Assembly: GCF_039531165.1 (NCBI RefSeq)
Contig: NZ_BAAAPN010000044.1
Location: 18,531 to 82,530 of the forward strand
Reading direction: 5' to 3'
From: Nostocoides_A vanveenii
Lineage (GTDB): Bacteria > Actinomycetota > Actinomycetes > Actinomycetales > Dermatophilaceae
DNA: 64,000 nt
Notes under the pieces: generated by a model
Database searches by the model: none
Told to the model about the DNA's origin: nothing
The model's input: only the letters and a program-made list of their open reading frames with translations
Position numbers and translations under genes: made by a program
Shown: positions 1 through 8,875 of the stretch, in pieces
Layout of the letters: each line of letters starts with the position of its first letter
Position numbering within the stretch: position 1 is the stretch's first letter

Positions 1-1
1 G

Positions 2-2974
2 CACCGGATGCGGGGGCTCTCGCCCGAGCGCCCCTTCGTGCGCGGCACCGCGCAGAACCCCGACGTCTATTTCCAGGCCCGCGAGACGGTCAACCCGTTC
101 TATGCCGCGACGCCCGGCATCGTCCAGGGCGTCATGGACGAGTTCGCCGCTCAGACCGGGCGGGCCTACCACCTTCTCGAGTATGCCGGGCACGCCGAGG
201 CCGAGCGGGTCATCGTCATCATGGGCTCCGGCGGCGAGACCGTCGAGGAGACCGTCAACCACCTTCTCGCCCAGGGCGAGAAGGTCGGCGTCGTCCGGAT
301 CCGGCTCTACCGTCCCTTCCCGGCCGCCGAGCTCGTCGCCGCTCTCCCGGCGACGGCCCGAGTCGTCGGGGTGCTCGACCGCACCAAGGAGCCCGGCAGC
401 GGCGGCGAGCCGCTCTATCTCGACGTCGTCGCCGCCCTCTCCGGCGCGTATGCCGAGGGCCACCTCGCGTCGATGCCGCGCGTCGTCGGTGGTCGGTATG
501 GCCTCTCCAGCAAGGAGTTCACGCCGGCGATGGTCGCGGGCGTGTATGCCGCCCTGGCCGCCGACCGACCCCCCACCGGGTTCACGGTCGGCATCACGGA
601 CGACGTCTCGGGGACCTCGATCGACTATGACCGCGGTCTGCACATCGAGGACGAGAAGACCCTGAGGGCGGTCTTCTTCGGCCTCGGCTCCGACGGCACC
701 GTCGGCGCCAACAAGAACACCATCAAGATCCTCGGCGAGGACCCGAATCGCTACGCCCAGGCCTACTTCGTCTATGACTCGAAGAAGTCCGGCGGGTCGA
801 CGATCTCGCACCTGCGCTTCGGCCCGCACCCGATCAAGGCGCCCTATCTCGTCGGCAGCGCCGGCTTCGTCGGGTGCCACCACTTCGGCCTGCTCGACAA
901 GCTCGACGTGCTCGGCCTGACCCGCCCCGGCGGGGTGATCCTGCTCAACGCGTCCATGCCGAAAGACGAGGTGTGGCAGTCACTTTCGCGCCCCGTGCAG
1001 GAGGAGATCATCGCCAAGGGGCTGCAGCTCTATGCCATCGACGCCGACAGCGTCGCGCGCGGCGCGGGGCTGCCCGGGAGGACCAACACGATCCTCCAGA
1101 CCTGCTTCTTCGCCATCTCCGGCGTCATGCCGCGCGAGGAGGCGATCGAGGCGATCAAGAAGTCGATCCGCAAGACCTATGGCCGGCGCGGCCCCGAGGT
1201 CGTGCGCCGCAACGAGGCCGCGGTCGATGCCACCCTCGCCCAGTTGCACCGGATCGACGTCCCCGAGGCGGCCACGTCCAAGCGTGCCCCGCGCGCGATC
1301 GTCAGCGCGGACGCGCCGGAGTTCGTCCGGACCGTGACCGCGGCGATGATGGCCGGCCGCGGCGACGACCTCCCGGTGAGTGCGATGCCGGTCGACGGGA
1401 CCTTCCCGAGTGGCACCACGGCATACGAGAAGCGGCGGATCAGCGACCTTGTCGCGCAATGGGATCCGAGTGGGTGCATCCAATGCGGCAACTGTGCATT
1501 CGTCTGCCCGCACGCCGTGCTGCGCTCGAAGTTCTATGACCGCGCGGCGCTCGATGGTGCTCCGGACGGCTTCGAGTCGGCGCCCCTGAACGCCGCCGGG
1601 CTGCCGCAGAGCGGCTACACGCTGCAGGTCTACACAGAGGACTGCACCGGCTGCGGACTGTGTGTCGAAGCCTGTCCGGTCACCCCCGTCGTCGGGTCGG
1701 GCCGCAAGGCCATCAACCTGACCGCCGATGAGGGGGTGATGGAGCGTGGCGTGACCAATGTCGGCTTCTTCGAGTCGATCCCGCAGAACGAGCGTGCCCG
1801 GGTGGACTTCGGCACGGTGCGCGGTGCCCAATTCCTGCAGCCGCTCTTCGAGTTCTCCGGGGCGTGCTCCGGCTGTGGTGAGACCCCCTACCTGAAGTTG
1901 CTCAGCCAACTCTTCGGGGACCGCCTCACCGTCGCGAACGCGACCGGCTGCTCCTCCATCTACGGCGGCAACCTGCCGACGACCCCCTGGACGCGCAATG
2001 CGCAAGGCCGCGGCCCGGCCTGGTCCAACAGCCTCTTCGAGGACAACGCGGAGTTCGGGCTCGGCCTACAGATGGCGGCCGACCTGCACAACCGGCTGGC
2101 TCGGGAGCGACTGTCGATGCTGCGCGATCGCGTCGGCGCCGAGTTGGTCGACGACATCCTGAGCGCACCGCAGATCCGCGAGTCCGAGTTGGCCGCGCAG
2201 CGTGTCCGGGTCGAGGAGTTGATGCGGCGGCTTGACGGGATGGAAGGGCCGGTCGCCGAGGATCTGCGCAGCGTTGCCGACCACTTGGTTCGGCGCAGCG
2301 TGTGGATCGTCGGCGGTGACGGCTGGGCCTACGACATCGGATCCGGCGGGCTCGACCATGTGCTCGCGAGCGGGCGCAATGTCAACATCCTGGTGATGGA
2401 CACCGAGGTCTACTCGAACACCGGCGGGCAGTCATCGAAGGCGACTCCCATTGCGGCAGTAGCGAAATTCGCCGCTGCGGGCAAGGCGGTCGCCAAGAAG
2501 GACCTCGCGCTGCAGGCCACGGCATACGGCTCGGTGTATGTCGCCCGCGTCGCCCTCGGCGCGGACCCGCAGCAGACGTTGCGTGCCTTCCGCGAGGCGG
2601 AGGCCTATGACGGCACCTCGCTGATCATCGCCTACAGCCACTGCATCGCCCACGGCATCGAGATGAGCAAAGGCCTCGAGCAGCAGAAGCGCGCGGTGAA
2701 CTCGGGACACTGGCCGCTGATGCGCTACGACCCGACGATTCGCGACCGAGGAGACAATCCCTTCTTCCTCGACTCGCCGCGGCCGACGATCCCGCTGTCG
2801 GACTACATCTACAAGGAGTTGCGCTACCGCATGCTCCGTCAGACCGCGCCCGAGGAGGCCGAGCGGCTCTTGGGTCTCGCCCAGCACGCCGTGGACCAGC
2901 GCTGGGCGGTCTATGAGGAGATGGCCACGCGCAGCGCCGGCCAGTTCATGCCCGACGCGACGAAGAGGAACTGA
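2..2974 (+). CDS. nifJ: pyruvate:ferredoxin (flavodoxin) oxidoreductase, 5' end outside window
   Basis: Oxidatively decarboxylates pyruvate to acetyl-CoA and reduces ferredoxin or flavodoxin in the cytoplasm. The frame is open from the window edge, so the N-terminal pyrimidine-binding domain is missing; about 990 of the usual 1,170-1,200 residues are present. Two 4Fe-4S ferredoxin motifs are visible, CIQCGNCAFVCP near nt 1476 and CTGCGLCVEACP near nt 1643. The proximal-cluster cysteines of the single-chain enzyme are all present (CSGCGETP, ATGCSSIYGG and YSHCIAHG), as is the thiamine diphosphate segment GGDGWAYDIG near nt 2311. Its stop codon shares one base with the start of the next gene, so the two are co-translated. 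Confidence 0.96.
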   Translation, partial: HRMRGLSPERPFVRGTAQNPDVYFQARETVNPFYAATPGIVQGVMDEFAAQTGRAYHLLEYAGHAEAERVIVIMGSGGETVEETVNHLLAQGEKVGVVRIRLYRPFPAAELVAALPATARVVGVLDRTKEPGSGGEPLYLDVVAALSGAYAEGHLASMPRVVGGRYGLSSKEFTPAMVAGVYAALAADRPPTGFTVGITDDVSGTSIDYDRGLHIEDEKTLRAVFFGLGSDGTVGANKNTIKILGEDPNRYAQAYFVYDSKKSGGSTISHLRFGPHPIKAPYLVGSAGFVGCHHFGLLDKLDVLGLTRPGGVILLNASMPKDEVWQSLSRPVQEEIIAKGLQLYAIDADSVARGAGLPGRTNTILQTCFFAISGVMPREEAIEAIKKSIRKTYGRRGPEVVRRNEAAVDATLAQLHRIDVPEAATSKRAPRAIVSADAPEFVRTVTAAMMAGRGDDLPVSAMPVDGTFPSGTTAYEKRRISDLVAQWDPSGCIQCGNCAFVCPHAVLRSKFYDRAALDGAPDGFESAPLNAAGLPQSGYTLQVYTEDCTGCGLCVEACPVTPVVGSGRKAINLTADEGVMERGVTNVGFFESIPQNERARVDFGTVRGAQFLQPLFEFSGACSGCGETPYLKLLSQLFGDRLTVANATGCSSIYGGNLPTTPWTRNAQGRGPAWSNSLFEDNAEFGLGLQMAADLHNRLARERLSMLRDRVGAELVDDILSAPQIRESELAAQRVRVEELMRRLDGMEGPVAEDLRSVADHLVRRSVWIVGGDGWAYDIGSGGLDHVLASGRNVNILVMDTEVYSNTGGQSSKATPIAAVAKFAAAGKAVAKKDLALQATAYGSVYVARVALGADPQQTLRAFREAEAYDGTSLIIAYSHCIAHGIEMSKGLEQQKRAVNSGHWPLMRYDPTIRDRGDNPFFLDSPRPTIPLSDYIYKELRYRMLRQTAPEEAERLLGLAQHAVDQRWAVYEEMATRSAGQFMPDATKRN

Positions 2975-3993
2975 TGGACCTGGCCACGACCTATCTTGGT
3001 CTCCCGCTGCGCAATCCGTTGGTCGCGTCGGCGTCGCCGCTCTCGCAGACCGTCGCCGGCGTCCGGGCCCTGGCCGATGCCGGCGTCGGAGCGGTCGTCC
3101 TCTATTCGCTCTTCGAGGAGCAGATCCGTCGCCAGGAGATCGCCGACTTCGAGATCGTCGCGATGCACGAGGACTCGTTCGGTGAAGCAACGAGCTACTT
3201 CCCCGATGTGGACATCGCCGCGGGCGGCGCCACGCCCTACTTGCGGCATCTGGAGAAATCCGTTGCGGCCGTGGACATTCCGGTGATTGCAAGTCTCAAT
3301 GGGGTCAATCTCGAGGGGTGGGCGCAGTGTGCCCGCCAACTTCAGGACTCCGGCGCGGCGGCGCTGGAGGTCAACCCGTATGCCGTTCCCGGCGACACCC
3401 GCGTCGCGGGCGCGGTGATCGAGGAGCGGCACGTGGAGATCGTGCATACGGTCAAGGACGCGGTCTCGATCCCGGTGGCGGTGAAGCTCAGTCCGTTCTT
3501 CAGCGCGACCGGGACCATGTGCCGCGACCTCGACGCCGCCGGTGCCGACGGGCTGGTGCTCTTCAACCGCTTCCTGCAGCCGGACATCGACATCGAGGCG
3601 CTGGCCGTCGGTCCGGCTGTGACCCTGTCCTCGCCCGTGGAGTCCGGCATCGCGCGGACCTGGATCGCCATCTTGCGCGGCCGGGTCGCGGCCTCACTGG
3701 CGGCGACGACGGGTGTCGAGTCCGGTGCCGATGTCGTGAAATATCTCCTGGCCGGGGCCGACGTCGTGATGACCGCCTCGTCACTGATGCGTCACGGACC
3801 GGCTTATGCCGCAACGCTGTTGACCGAGCTGACGGCGTGGATGGAGCGCAAGGGCTTCGCCTCGGTGGCTGATGTGCGCGGGCTGCTGGCGCTCGGTGAC
3901 GAGGTGGATGCGGCGGCCTATGAGCGGGCCGGCTATGTCGCCGCCTTGACCCACGCCAAGGACATGTACGGCGACTTCCTCGTGCGTAACTAG
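2974..3993 (+). CDS. dihydroorotate dehydrogenase-like FMN protein
   Basis: A 339-residue TIM-barrel protein of the dihydroorotate dehydrogenase superfamily. It starts with LATTYLGLPLRNPLVASASPL and has the barrel strands VKLSPF, GADGLVLFNRF and GADVVMTAS expected of this family. The ATG overlaps the nifJ TGA (TGATG), which indicates coupled translation. Proteins of this subgroup are often found beside nifJ rather than in pyrimidine operons, so a redox role linked to the oxidoreductase is more likely than a role in pyrimidine synthesis; this is inference. The 3' end overlaps the convergent maf gene by 4 bp. Confidence 0.85.
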   Translation: MDLATTYLGLPLRNPLVASASPLSQTVAGVRALADAGVGAVVLYSLFEEQIRRQEIADFEIVAMHEDSFGEATSYFPDVDIAAGGATPYLRHLEKSVAAVDIPVIASLNGVNLEGWAQCARQLQDSGAAALEVNPYAVPGDTRVAGAVIEERHVEIVHTVKDAVSIPVAVKLSPFFSATGTMCRDLDAAGADGLVLFNRFLQPDIDIEALAVGPAVTLSSPVESGIARTWIAILRGRVAASLAATTGVESGADVVKYLLAGADVVMTASSLMRHGPAYAATLLTELTAWMERKGFASVADVRGLLALGDEVDAAAYERAGYVAALTHAKDMYGDFLVRN

Positions 3994-4661
3994 GGACACG
4001 CCGCGTGGCCCTGCGGACCCGCGTGCACCCGCTTGGTCAGGTCGGCCCAGCGCAGCCCGAGGTCGTGCAGCAGCCCGCGCAGCACGGGCAGGGAGAGCCC
4101 GATGACATTGCTGTGGTCGCCCTCGATGCCGTCGATGAAGGGTCCTCCGAGGCCGTCGATGGTGAAAGCGCCCGCGACCCGCAGCGGCTCACCGGTCGCG
4201 ACATAGGCGGCGATCTCGTCCTCAGCCAATGTGCCGAAGCGGACCACCGTCGACGCCGTCGCCCCCAGCAGTCCGCCGCTGCCGGCGGCCCGCGCATCGA
4301 TCAACCAGTGGCCGGTATGCAGCGTGCCCACCCGCCCGCTCATCTTCCGCCAGCGGGCTATCGCCTCCTGCTCGGTGGCCGGCTTGCCCAGCACCTCCCC
4401 GGCGAACTCCAGCATCGAGTCGCAGCCGATGATCAGGGCGTCCTCGACGTCCGCGGCGACATCCTCGGCCTTGGCCCGCGCCAGCGCGAGCACCTCGTCG
4501 ACCGGCTCCAGATCGGGGATGACCGCTTTGATCCGCGCGAGGACCGCCGTCTCGTCGACATCGCTGACCCGCACATCGGCGGCAACGCCCGCGCGGCGTA
4601 GGAGCTCGCGGCGGGCAGGGGAGGCGGAGGCGAGAACGACGCGGACCATGGTGGGCACCAT
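3990..4661 (-). CDS. maf: Maf-family nucleoside triphosphate pyrophosphatase
   Basis: Predicted house-cleaning enzyme that hydrolyses non-canonical or modified NTPs to NMPs. The N-terminal signature VVLASASPARRELLRRAG and the central DVEDALIIGCDSML segment are typical of Maf proteins. The longest frame gives 223 residues. An in-frame ATG at 4649 would give MVRVVLASASP, which matches family N-termini better, and neither start has a clear ribosome-binding site. It is convergent with the upstream gene and overlaps it by 4 bp. Confidence 0.92.
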   Translation of the reverse strand: MVPTMVRVVLASASPARRELLRRAGVAADVRVSDVDETAVLARIKAVIPDLEPVDEVLALARAKAEDVAADVEDALIIGCDSMLEFAGEVLGKPATEQEAIARWRKMSGRVGTLHTGHWLIDARAAGSGGLLGATASTVVRFGTLAEDEIAAYVATGEPLRVAGAFTIDGLGGPFIDGIEGDHSNVIGLSLPVLRGLLHDLGLRWADLTKRVHAGPQGHAACP

Positions 4662-4736
4662 ACGTGCTGGGGAAGGCGGTGCCCGGCCGCCGGAAGCGTC
4701 GACGGCGGTAAAACCGGCTGGGGTAGGGTGACCGGC

Positions 4737-4772
4737 ATGACGAGGTCGCTGCTCCTTAGCCGGCCGCGCTGA
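4737..4772 (+). CDS. putative leucine leader peptide upstream of leuS
   Basis: An 11-codon reading frame, MTRSLLLSRPR, preceded by the purine-rich GGGTAGGGTG. It holds three consecutive leucine codons (CTG CTC CTT) at 4749-4757 and ends 27 nt before a terminator hairpin. Tandem codons for the cognate amino acid followed by a terminator are the classic layout of ribosome-mediated attenuation. Translation of the peptide is inferred, not shown. Confidence 0.6.
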   Translation: MTRSLLLSRPR

Positions 4773-4802
4773 CGAACCGCACGGACGTCATCGCGGCTCG
4801 GC
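4759..4802 (+). promoter_or_regulatory. candidate anti-terminator stem of the leuS leader
   Basis: GCCGGCCGC at 4759-4767 can pair with GCGGC-T-CGGC at 4793-4802, giving nine base pairs with one bulged T. The left arm lies just after the Leu codons and inside the end of the leader peptide. The right arm shares 4800-4802 with the 5' arm of the terminator, so the two structures exclude each other. This is the geometry needed for stalling at Leu codons to favour read-through into leuS. Confidence 0.5.
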
Positions 4803-4830
4803 CCTTCTGCCCTGAAGGGGCCTTCTTTCT
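4800..4830 (+). terminator. Rho-independent terminator in the leuS leader
   Basis: GGCCCTTC (4800-4807) pairs with GAAGGGGCC (4814-4822, one bulged G) around a six-base loop and is followed by TTCTTTCT. It lies between the leader peptide and leuS, so it would end transcription before the gene unless an anti-terminator forms. Confidence 0.65.
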
Positions 4831-4862
4831 CCCCGAGCAGTGAGCACACCCCAAGGACGACG

Positions 4863-7766
4863 ATGAGCGACACCCCCGCCTTCCGCTATACCGCTGCGCT
4901 GGCCGACACGTTCGAGCGCGCCTGGCAGGACCGCTGGGAGGAGGACGGGACCTTCCACGCGCCGAATCCCACGGGCAATCTCGGCGATCCCGAGGCGATC
5001 CGTGACTTCGACGGCCACCTGCTGGTGCTCGACATGTTCCCGTATCCCAGCGGTGCCGGCCTGCACATCGGCCACCCGCTGGGCTATATCGCCACCGACG
5101 TGTTCGCCCGCTACAACCGGATGCTGGGCAAGAACGTTCTGCACTGCCTGGGCTATGACGCCTTCGGCCTGCCGGCCGAGCAGTATGCCGTGACCACCGG
5201 TCAGCATCCGCGCAAGACGACCGAGGACAACATCGTCATCATGCAGCGGCAGCTGCGGCGGCTGGGTCTTGGGCACGATGACCGGCGCGCGATCCAGACG
5301 ATCGATCCGGGCTACTACAAGTGGACCCAGTGGATCTTCCTGCAGATCTTCAACTCCTGGTACGACGTCGACGCAGTGCGCGAGGACGGTGGCCGGGGCC
5401 GGGCGCGCCCCATCGCCGACCTGATCGCCGCTTTCGCCGCGGGCGATCGGGCCACGCCCGACGGGCGCCCATGGGCCGACCTGAGCCCGGCGGAGCAGGC
5501 CGCGATCATCGACGGCTACCGGCTGGCCTACACCCACGAGGCGCCGGTCAACTGGGCCCCCGGGCTGGGCACGGTGCTGTCCAATGAAGAGGTCACCAAC
5601 GACGGGCGATCCGAGCGCGGGAATTTCCCGGTCTATCGGAAGAATCTGCGTCAGTGGATGATGCGCATCACCGCGTATGCCGATCGCCTGGCCGACGACC
5701 TCGACCGCGTGGACTGGCCGGAGAAGGTCCGGATCATGCAGCGCAACTGGATCGGGCGCAGCCACGGGGCGCGGGTGACCTTCCCCTTCGACGGCGCGGA
5801 CGTGGCGAGCGGTGGTGGGATCGAGGTCTTCACGACCCGTCCGGACACGCTCTTCGGCGCGACCTTCATGGTCTTGGCGCCCGAGCACCCGCTGGTCGAG
5901 TCGCTGACCCCGGCAGCCTGGCCGGCGGGCACGGACCCGCGCTGGACGGGCGGTGCGGCGACCCCGGGGGAGGCGATCGCGGCCTACCGCCTCTCCACCT
6001 CGCGCAAGTCCGAGGTCGACCGGCAGCTGGAGACGCGCGAAAAGACGGGCGTCTTCACCGGCTCGTATGCCGTGAATCCCACGTCGGGAGAACGCATTCC
6101 GGTCTTCGTCGCCGACTATGTGCTGATGGGTTACGGGACCGGGGCGATCATGGCCGTCCCGGGAGGTGACCAGCGCGACTTCGACTTCGCGACGGCATAC
6201 GGGCTCCCGGTGGTCTATACCGTGCAGCCACCCGCGGATCACGACGGGTCGTCGGCGTATGCCGGCGAAGGAGCCACGATCAACTCGGCCAATGACGAAA
6301 TCTCGTTGAACGGCAAGGGAATTGCCGAGGCGAAGACGGCGATAACGCAGTGGCTGGCCGACAAGGGGCTGGGCGAGGCGACGATCAACTACAAGCTGCG
6401 CGACTGGCTCTTCAGCCGCCAGCGCTACTGGGGTGAGCCCTTCCCGATCGTCTTCGACGAGGCCGGCGTCGCGCACGCCGTTCCCGAGTCGATGCTGCCG
6501 ATCGAGCTACCCGATGTGCCCGACTACTCGCCGAAGACCTTCGACCCGGAGGACAACTCCAGCGAGCCCGAGCCGCCGCTCTCGCGGGTCGGGGAGTGGG
6601 TCGAGGTGGACCTCGACCTCGAGGACGGGCGCGGGTTGCAGCGCTACCGCCGCGAGACCAACACCATGCCCAACTGGGCCGGATCCTGTTGGTACTACTT
6701 GCGTTATCTCGACCCCGACAATGCCGAGCAGTTCGTCGACCCGGTCAACGAGGCCTACTGGATGGGGCCGCGCGACGAGGCGGTCATGCCCGGCACGCGG
6801 GACCCGGGTGGCGTCGACCTCTATGTCGGTGGCGTCGAGCACGCGGTGCTGCACCTGCTCTATGCGCGCTTCTGGCACAAGGTCCTGCACGACCTGGGGC
6901 ATCTGGCCTCGGACGAGCCCTTCCGGACGTACTTCTCGCAGGGGTATATCCAGGCGGCGGCGTACAAGGATGCCCGCGGGCAGTATGTCGAGGCCAAGGA
7001 CGTCGTCGAGGACTTCGCGGCCGACGGGTCGGTGAGCTACACCTGGCAGGGCGAGCCGGTCACGCGGGAGTTCGGCAAGATCGGCAAGTCGCTGAAGAAT
7101 ATGGTCAGCCCCGACGAGATGTACGCCGCGTATGGCGCCGACACCCTGCGCCTGTACGAGATGGGGTTGGGGCCGCTGGAGCAGTCGAAGCCCTGGGACA
7201 CCCGGGCGGTCGTGGGGAGCCAGCGCTTCCTGCAGCGCTTGTGGCGCAATGTGATCGACGAAGAGACCGGAGCTGCCACGGTCGCTGACGTGGCGCCGGA
7301 CGAGGCGACCTTGCGGGTGCTGCACCGCACGATCGACGCGGTGCGTGCGGACTACGCCGGTCTCGGTTTCAACACGGCGATCGCGCGACTGACCGAGTTG
7401 AACAATGCCGTGACAAAGCTCGACGCGGTACCGCGCGCCGTTGCCGAAGCGCTGGTGCTGATGGTGGCGCCCTTGGCGCCGCACATCGCCGAGGAATTGT
7501 GGTCGCGTCTGGGCCACCCCGCGACCTTGACGTATGAGCGGTTCCCCGTCGCCGACCCGGCCTACCTGGTCGAGGAGAACGTCACCTGCGTGGTGCAGAT
7601 CCGCGGCAAGGTGCGTGACCGCGTGGAGGTGCCCGCCGATATCGGCGAGGACGACTTGCGCGGCCTCGTCATGGCGCTGCCGAAGGTGATAGACGCGACT
7701 GCCGGTGGCGTGCGCACCGTCATCGTGCGCCCCCCCAAACTGGTCAACGTCGTTCCCCTCGCCTGA
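4863..7766 (+). CDS. leuS: leucyl-tRNA synthetase
   Basis: Charges tRNA-Leu with leucine; class I synthetase of 967 residues, normal for actinobacteria. The HIGH motif appears as HIGHPLGYIATD after FPYPSGAGL. The connective editing domain includes FTTRPDTLFGATFMVLAPEHPL. The KMSKS loop reads KIGKSLKN, a form close to the KMGKSLKN seen in related actinobacterial enzymes. The C-terminus has the anticodon-binding domain and the VVQIRGKVRDRVEVPADI segment. The start follows the spacer AAGGACGACG. Upstream lie a leucine-rich leader peptide and a terminator, so expression is probably tuned by leucyl-tRNA supply. Confidence 0.97.
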   Translation: MSDTPAFRYTAALADTFERAWQDRWEEDGTFHAPNPTGNLGDPEAIRDFDGHLLVLDMFPYPSGAGLHIGHPLGYIATDVFARYNRMLGKNVLHCLGYDAFGLPAEQYAVTTGQHPRKTTEDNIVIMQRQLRRLGLGHDDRRAIQTIDPGYYKWTQWIFLQIFNSWYDVDAVREDGGRGRARPIADLIAAFAAGDRATPDGRPWADLSPAEQAAIIDGYRLAYTHEAPVNWAPGLGTVLSNEEVTNDGRSERGNFPVYRKNLRQWMMRITAYADRLADDLDRVDWPEKVRIMQRNWIGRSHGARVTFPFDGADVASGGGIEVFTTRPDTLFGATFMVLAPEHPLVESLTPAAWPAGTDPRWTGGAATPGEAIAAYRLSTSRKSEVDRQLETREKTGVFTGSYAVNPTSGERIPVFVADYVLMGYGTGAIMAVPGGDQRDFDFATAYGLPVVYTVQPPADHDGSSAYAGEGATINSANDEISLNGKGIAEAKTAITQWLADKGLGEATINYKLRDWLFSRQRYWGEPFPIVFDEAGVAHAVPESMLPIELPDVPDYSPKTFDPEDNSSEPEPPLSRVGEWVEVDLDLEDGRGLQRYRRETNTMPNWAGSCWYYLRYLDPDNAEQFVDPVNEAYWMGPRDEAVMPGTRDPGGVDLYVGGVEHAVLHLLYARFWHKVLHDLGHLASDEPFRTYFSQGYIQAAAYKDARGQYVEAKDVVEDFAADGSVSYTWQGEPVTREFGKIGKSLKNMVSPDEMYAAYGADTLRLYEMGLGPLEQSKPWDTRAVVGSQRFLQRLWRNVIDEETGAATVADVAPDEATLRVLHRTIDAVRADYAGLGFNTAIARLTELNNAVTKLDAVPRAVAEALVLMVAPLAPHIAEELWSRLGHPATLTYERFPVADPAYLVEENVTCVVQIRGKVRDRVEVPADIGEDDLRGLVMALPKVIDATAGGVRTVIVRPPKLVNVVPLA

Positions 7767-7939
7767 CGTCGATAGGACAATCTGTCCCCGTCGAGTGTGC
7801 CCACAGGCCCGGTCGAAAGGAGCATTCGACCGCGCCTGGCTGTGTGTCTTTCCACAGGGCCGTCAGCCAAATCGGCTGATCCACAGGCTTTTTCGAGGCC
7901 CTGGCACCGAAGCTGCTCGGCCTCCTACCGTCGGGAGGC

Positions 7940-8875
7940 ATGAGCACGCGACGTCCTGACCCTGCCGACCGGCTCCGTGCCGCGCTCGCCATCCGGGCGG
8001 TGACGGAGGAAGCCGAGACGGATGCCTGGCCGGGAGCGGACCTCGAGGACGACGCCAGGGAAGTGGTCCGTCGCGACGAAGCGTCCAGCCCTGGCCGGCA
8101 TGCGGCGAGCGACCCTCCGCGCTCGCGCCGGCTCGATCGAACCGACCCACCCCCGGTGGTGAGTTGGCCAGTTGGGCTCCGTGACCGCTTCGCGGCGGTG
8201 CCTCATCCCGTCGTCCTGACCTTCCTTGCGCTGGCGGTGATCGCCGGCGGAGTCTTCGGAGCGCGCGTCGTGAGCGCGAGAGCCGAGGCGACGCCGGTGC
8301 CCGTGGCGTCGGTTGCCGTCGAGACTCCAGCTTCCTCTGGAGCAACTCCTTCGTCCGGCAGCGGCCCGGCATCGAGTGCCGGTGAACCGACAGTGACCGG
8401 CACGGCGTCGTCGACCGGGCCGCCCGTGATCGTGCATGTCGTCGGCCAAGTGGCTCGTCCCGGAGTGGTGTCACTCCCCGCCGGTTCGCGCGTGGAGGAT
8501 GCCGTCGAGAAGGCCGGGGGAGCGACCGGCAAGGCCGATCTTGGTGCGGTCAATCTCGCACGCCTCTGCGTCGACGGTGAGCAGATCCGCATCCCCAAAC
8601 CCGGCGAGGTCATCACCGCGCCGGGTGGATCCAGCCCCGGCGGCAGCCCCTCCGGACCAAGCGGATCGAGCGGCCAAGCAAACGGCAAGGTCAGCCTCAA
8701 CACCGCCGATGCCACCGCCCTGGACACACTGCCCGGCGTGGGACCCGTTCTCGCGCAACGGATCCTGGACTGGCGCGCCGAGCACGGGCGGTTCTCCAGC
8801 ATCGACGAACTCGGAGAGGTCTCCGGCATCGGAGAGAAGTTGCTGGCCCAACTGAGTCCATTGGTCACCCTGTGA
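7940..8875 (+). CDS. comEA: ComEA-type DNA-binding competence protein
   Basis: A 311-residue membrane-anchored DNA receptor. A basic N-terminal region of about 85 residues is followed by one transmembrane helix (VVLTFLALAVIAGGVFGARV). A Ser/Thr/Gly/Pro-rich linker, an SLBB domain (VHVVGQVARPGVVSLPAG) and a second Gly/Ser-rich linker come next. The C-terminus holds a double helix-hairpin-helix domain (LNTADATALDTLPGVGPVLA and SGIGEKLLAQL). GGGAGG sits just before the ATG, and TACCGT 8 nt upstream could be a leaderless-type -10. The stop overlaps the comEC start as GTGA, so the two genes form an operon. Confidence 0.93.
   Translation: MSTRRPDPADRLRAALAIRAVTEEAETDAWPGADLEDDAREVVRRDEASSPGRHAASDPPRSRRLDRTDPPPVVSWPVGLRDRFAAVPHPVVLTFLALAVIAGGVFGARVVSARAEATPVPVASVAVETPASSGATPSSGSGPASSAGEPTVTGTASSTGPPVIVHVVGQVARPGVVSLPAGSRVEDAVEKAGGATGKADLGAVNLARLCVDGEQIRIPKPGEVITAPGGSSPGGSPSGPSGSSGQANGKVSLNTADATALDTLPGVGPVLAQRILDWRAEHGRFSSIDELGEVSGIGEKLLAQLSPLVTL

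Noticed and set aside
980..2005. Long open frame antisense to nifJ
   Set aside because: Composition and residues are those of a reverse-strand shadow of a GC-rich gene; nifJ on the plus strand has all cofactor motifs.
4788..6476. 562-codon frame antisense to leuS
   Set aside because: No domain or start signal; it mirrors leuS codon structure. leuS motifs are unambiguous.
7130..7150. LeuRS KMSKS loop reading KIGKS as a lost catalytic motif
   Set aside because: Actinobacterial LeuRS enzymes commonly have K-x-GKS here, so this is normal variation.
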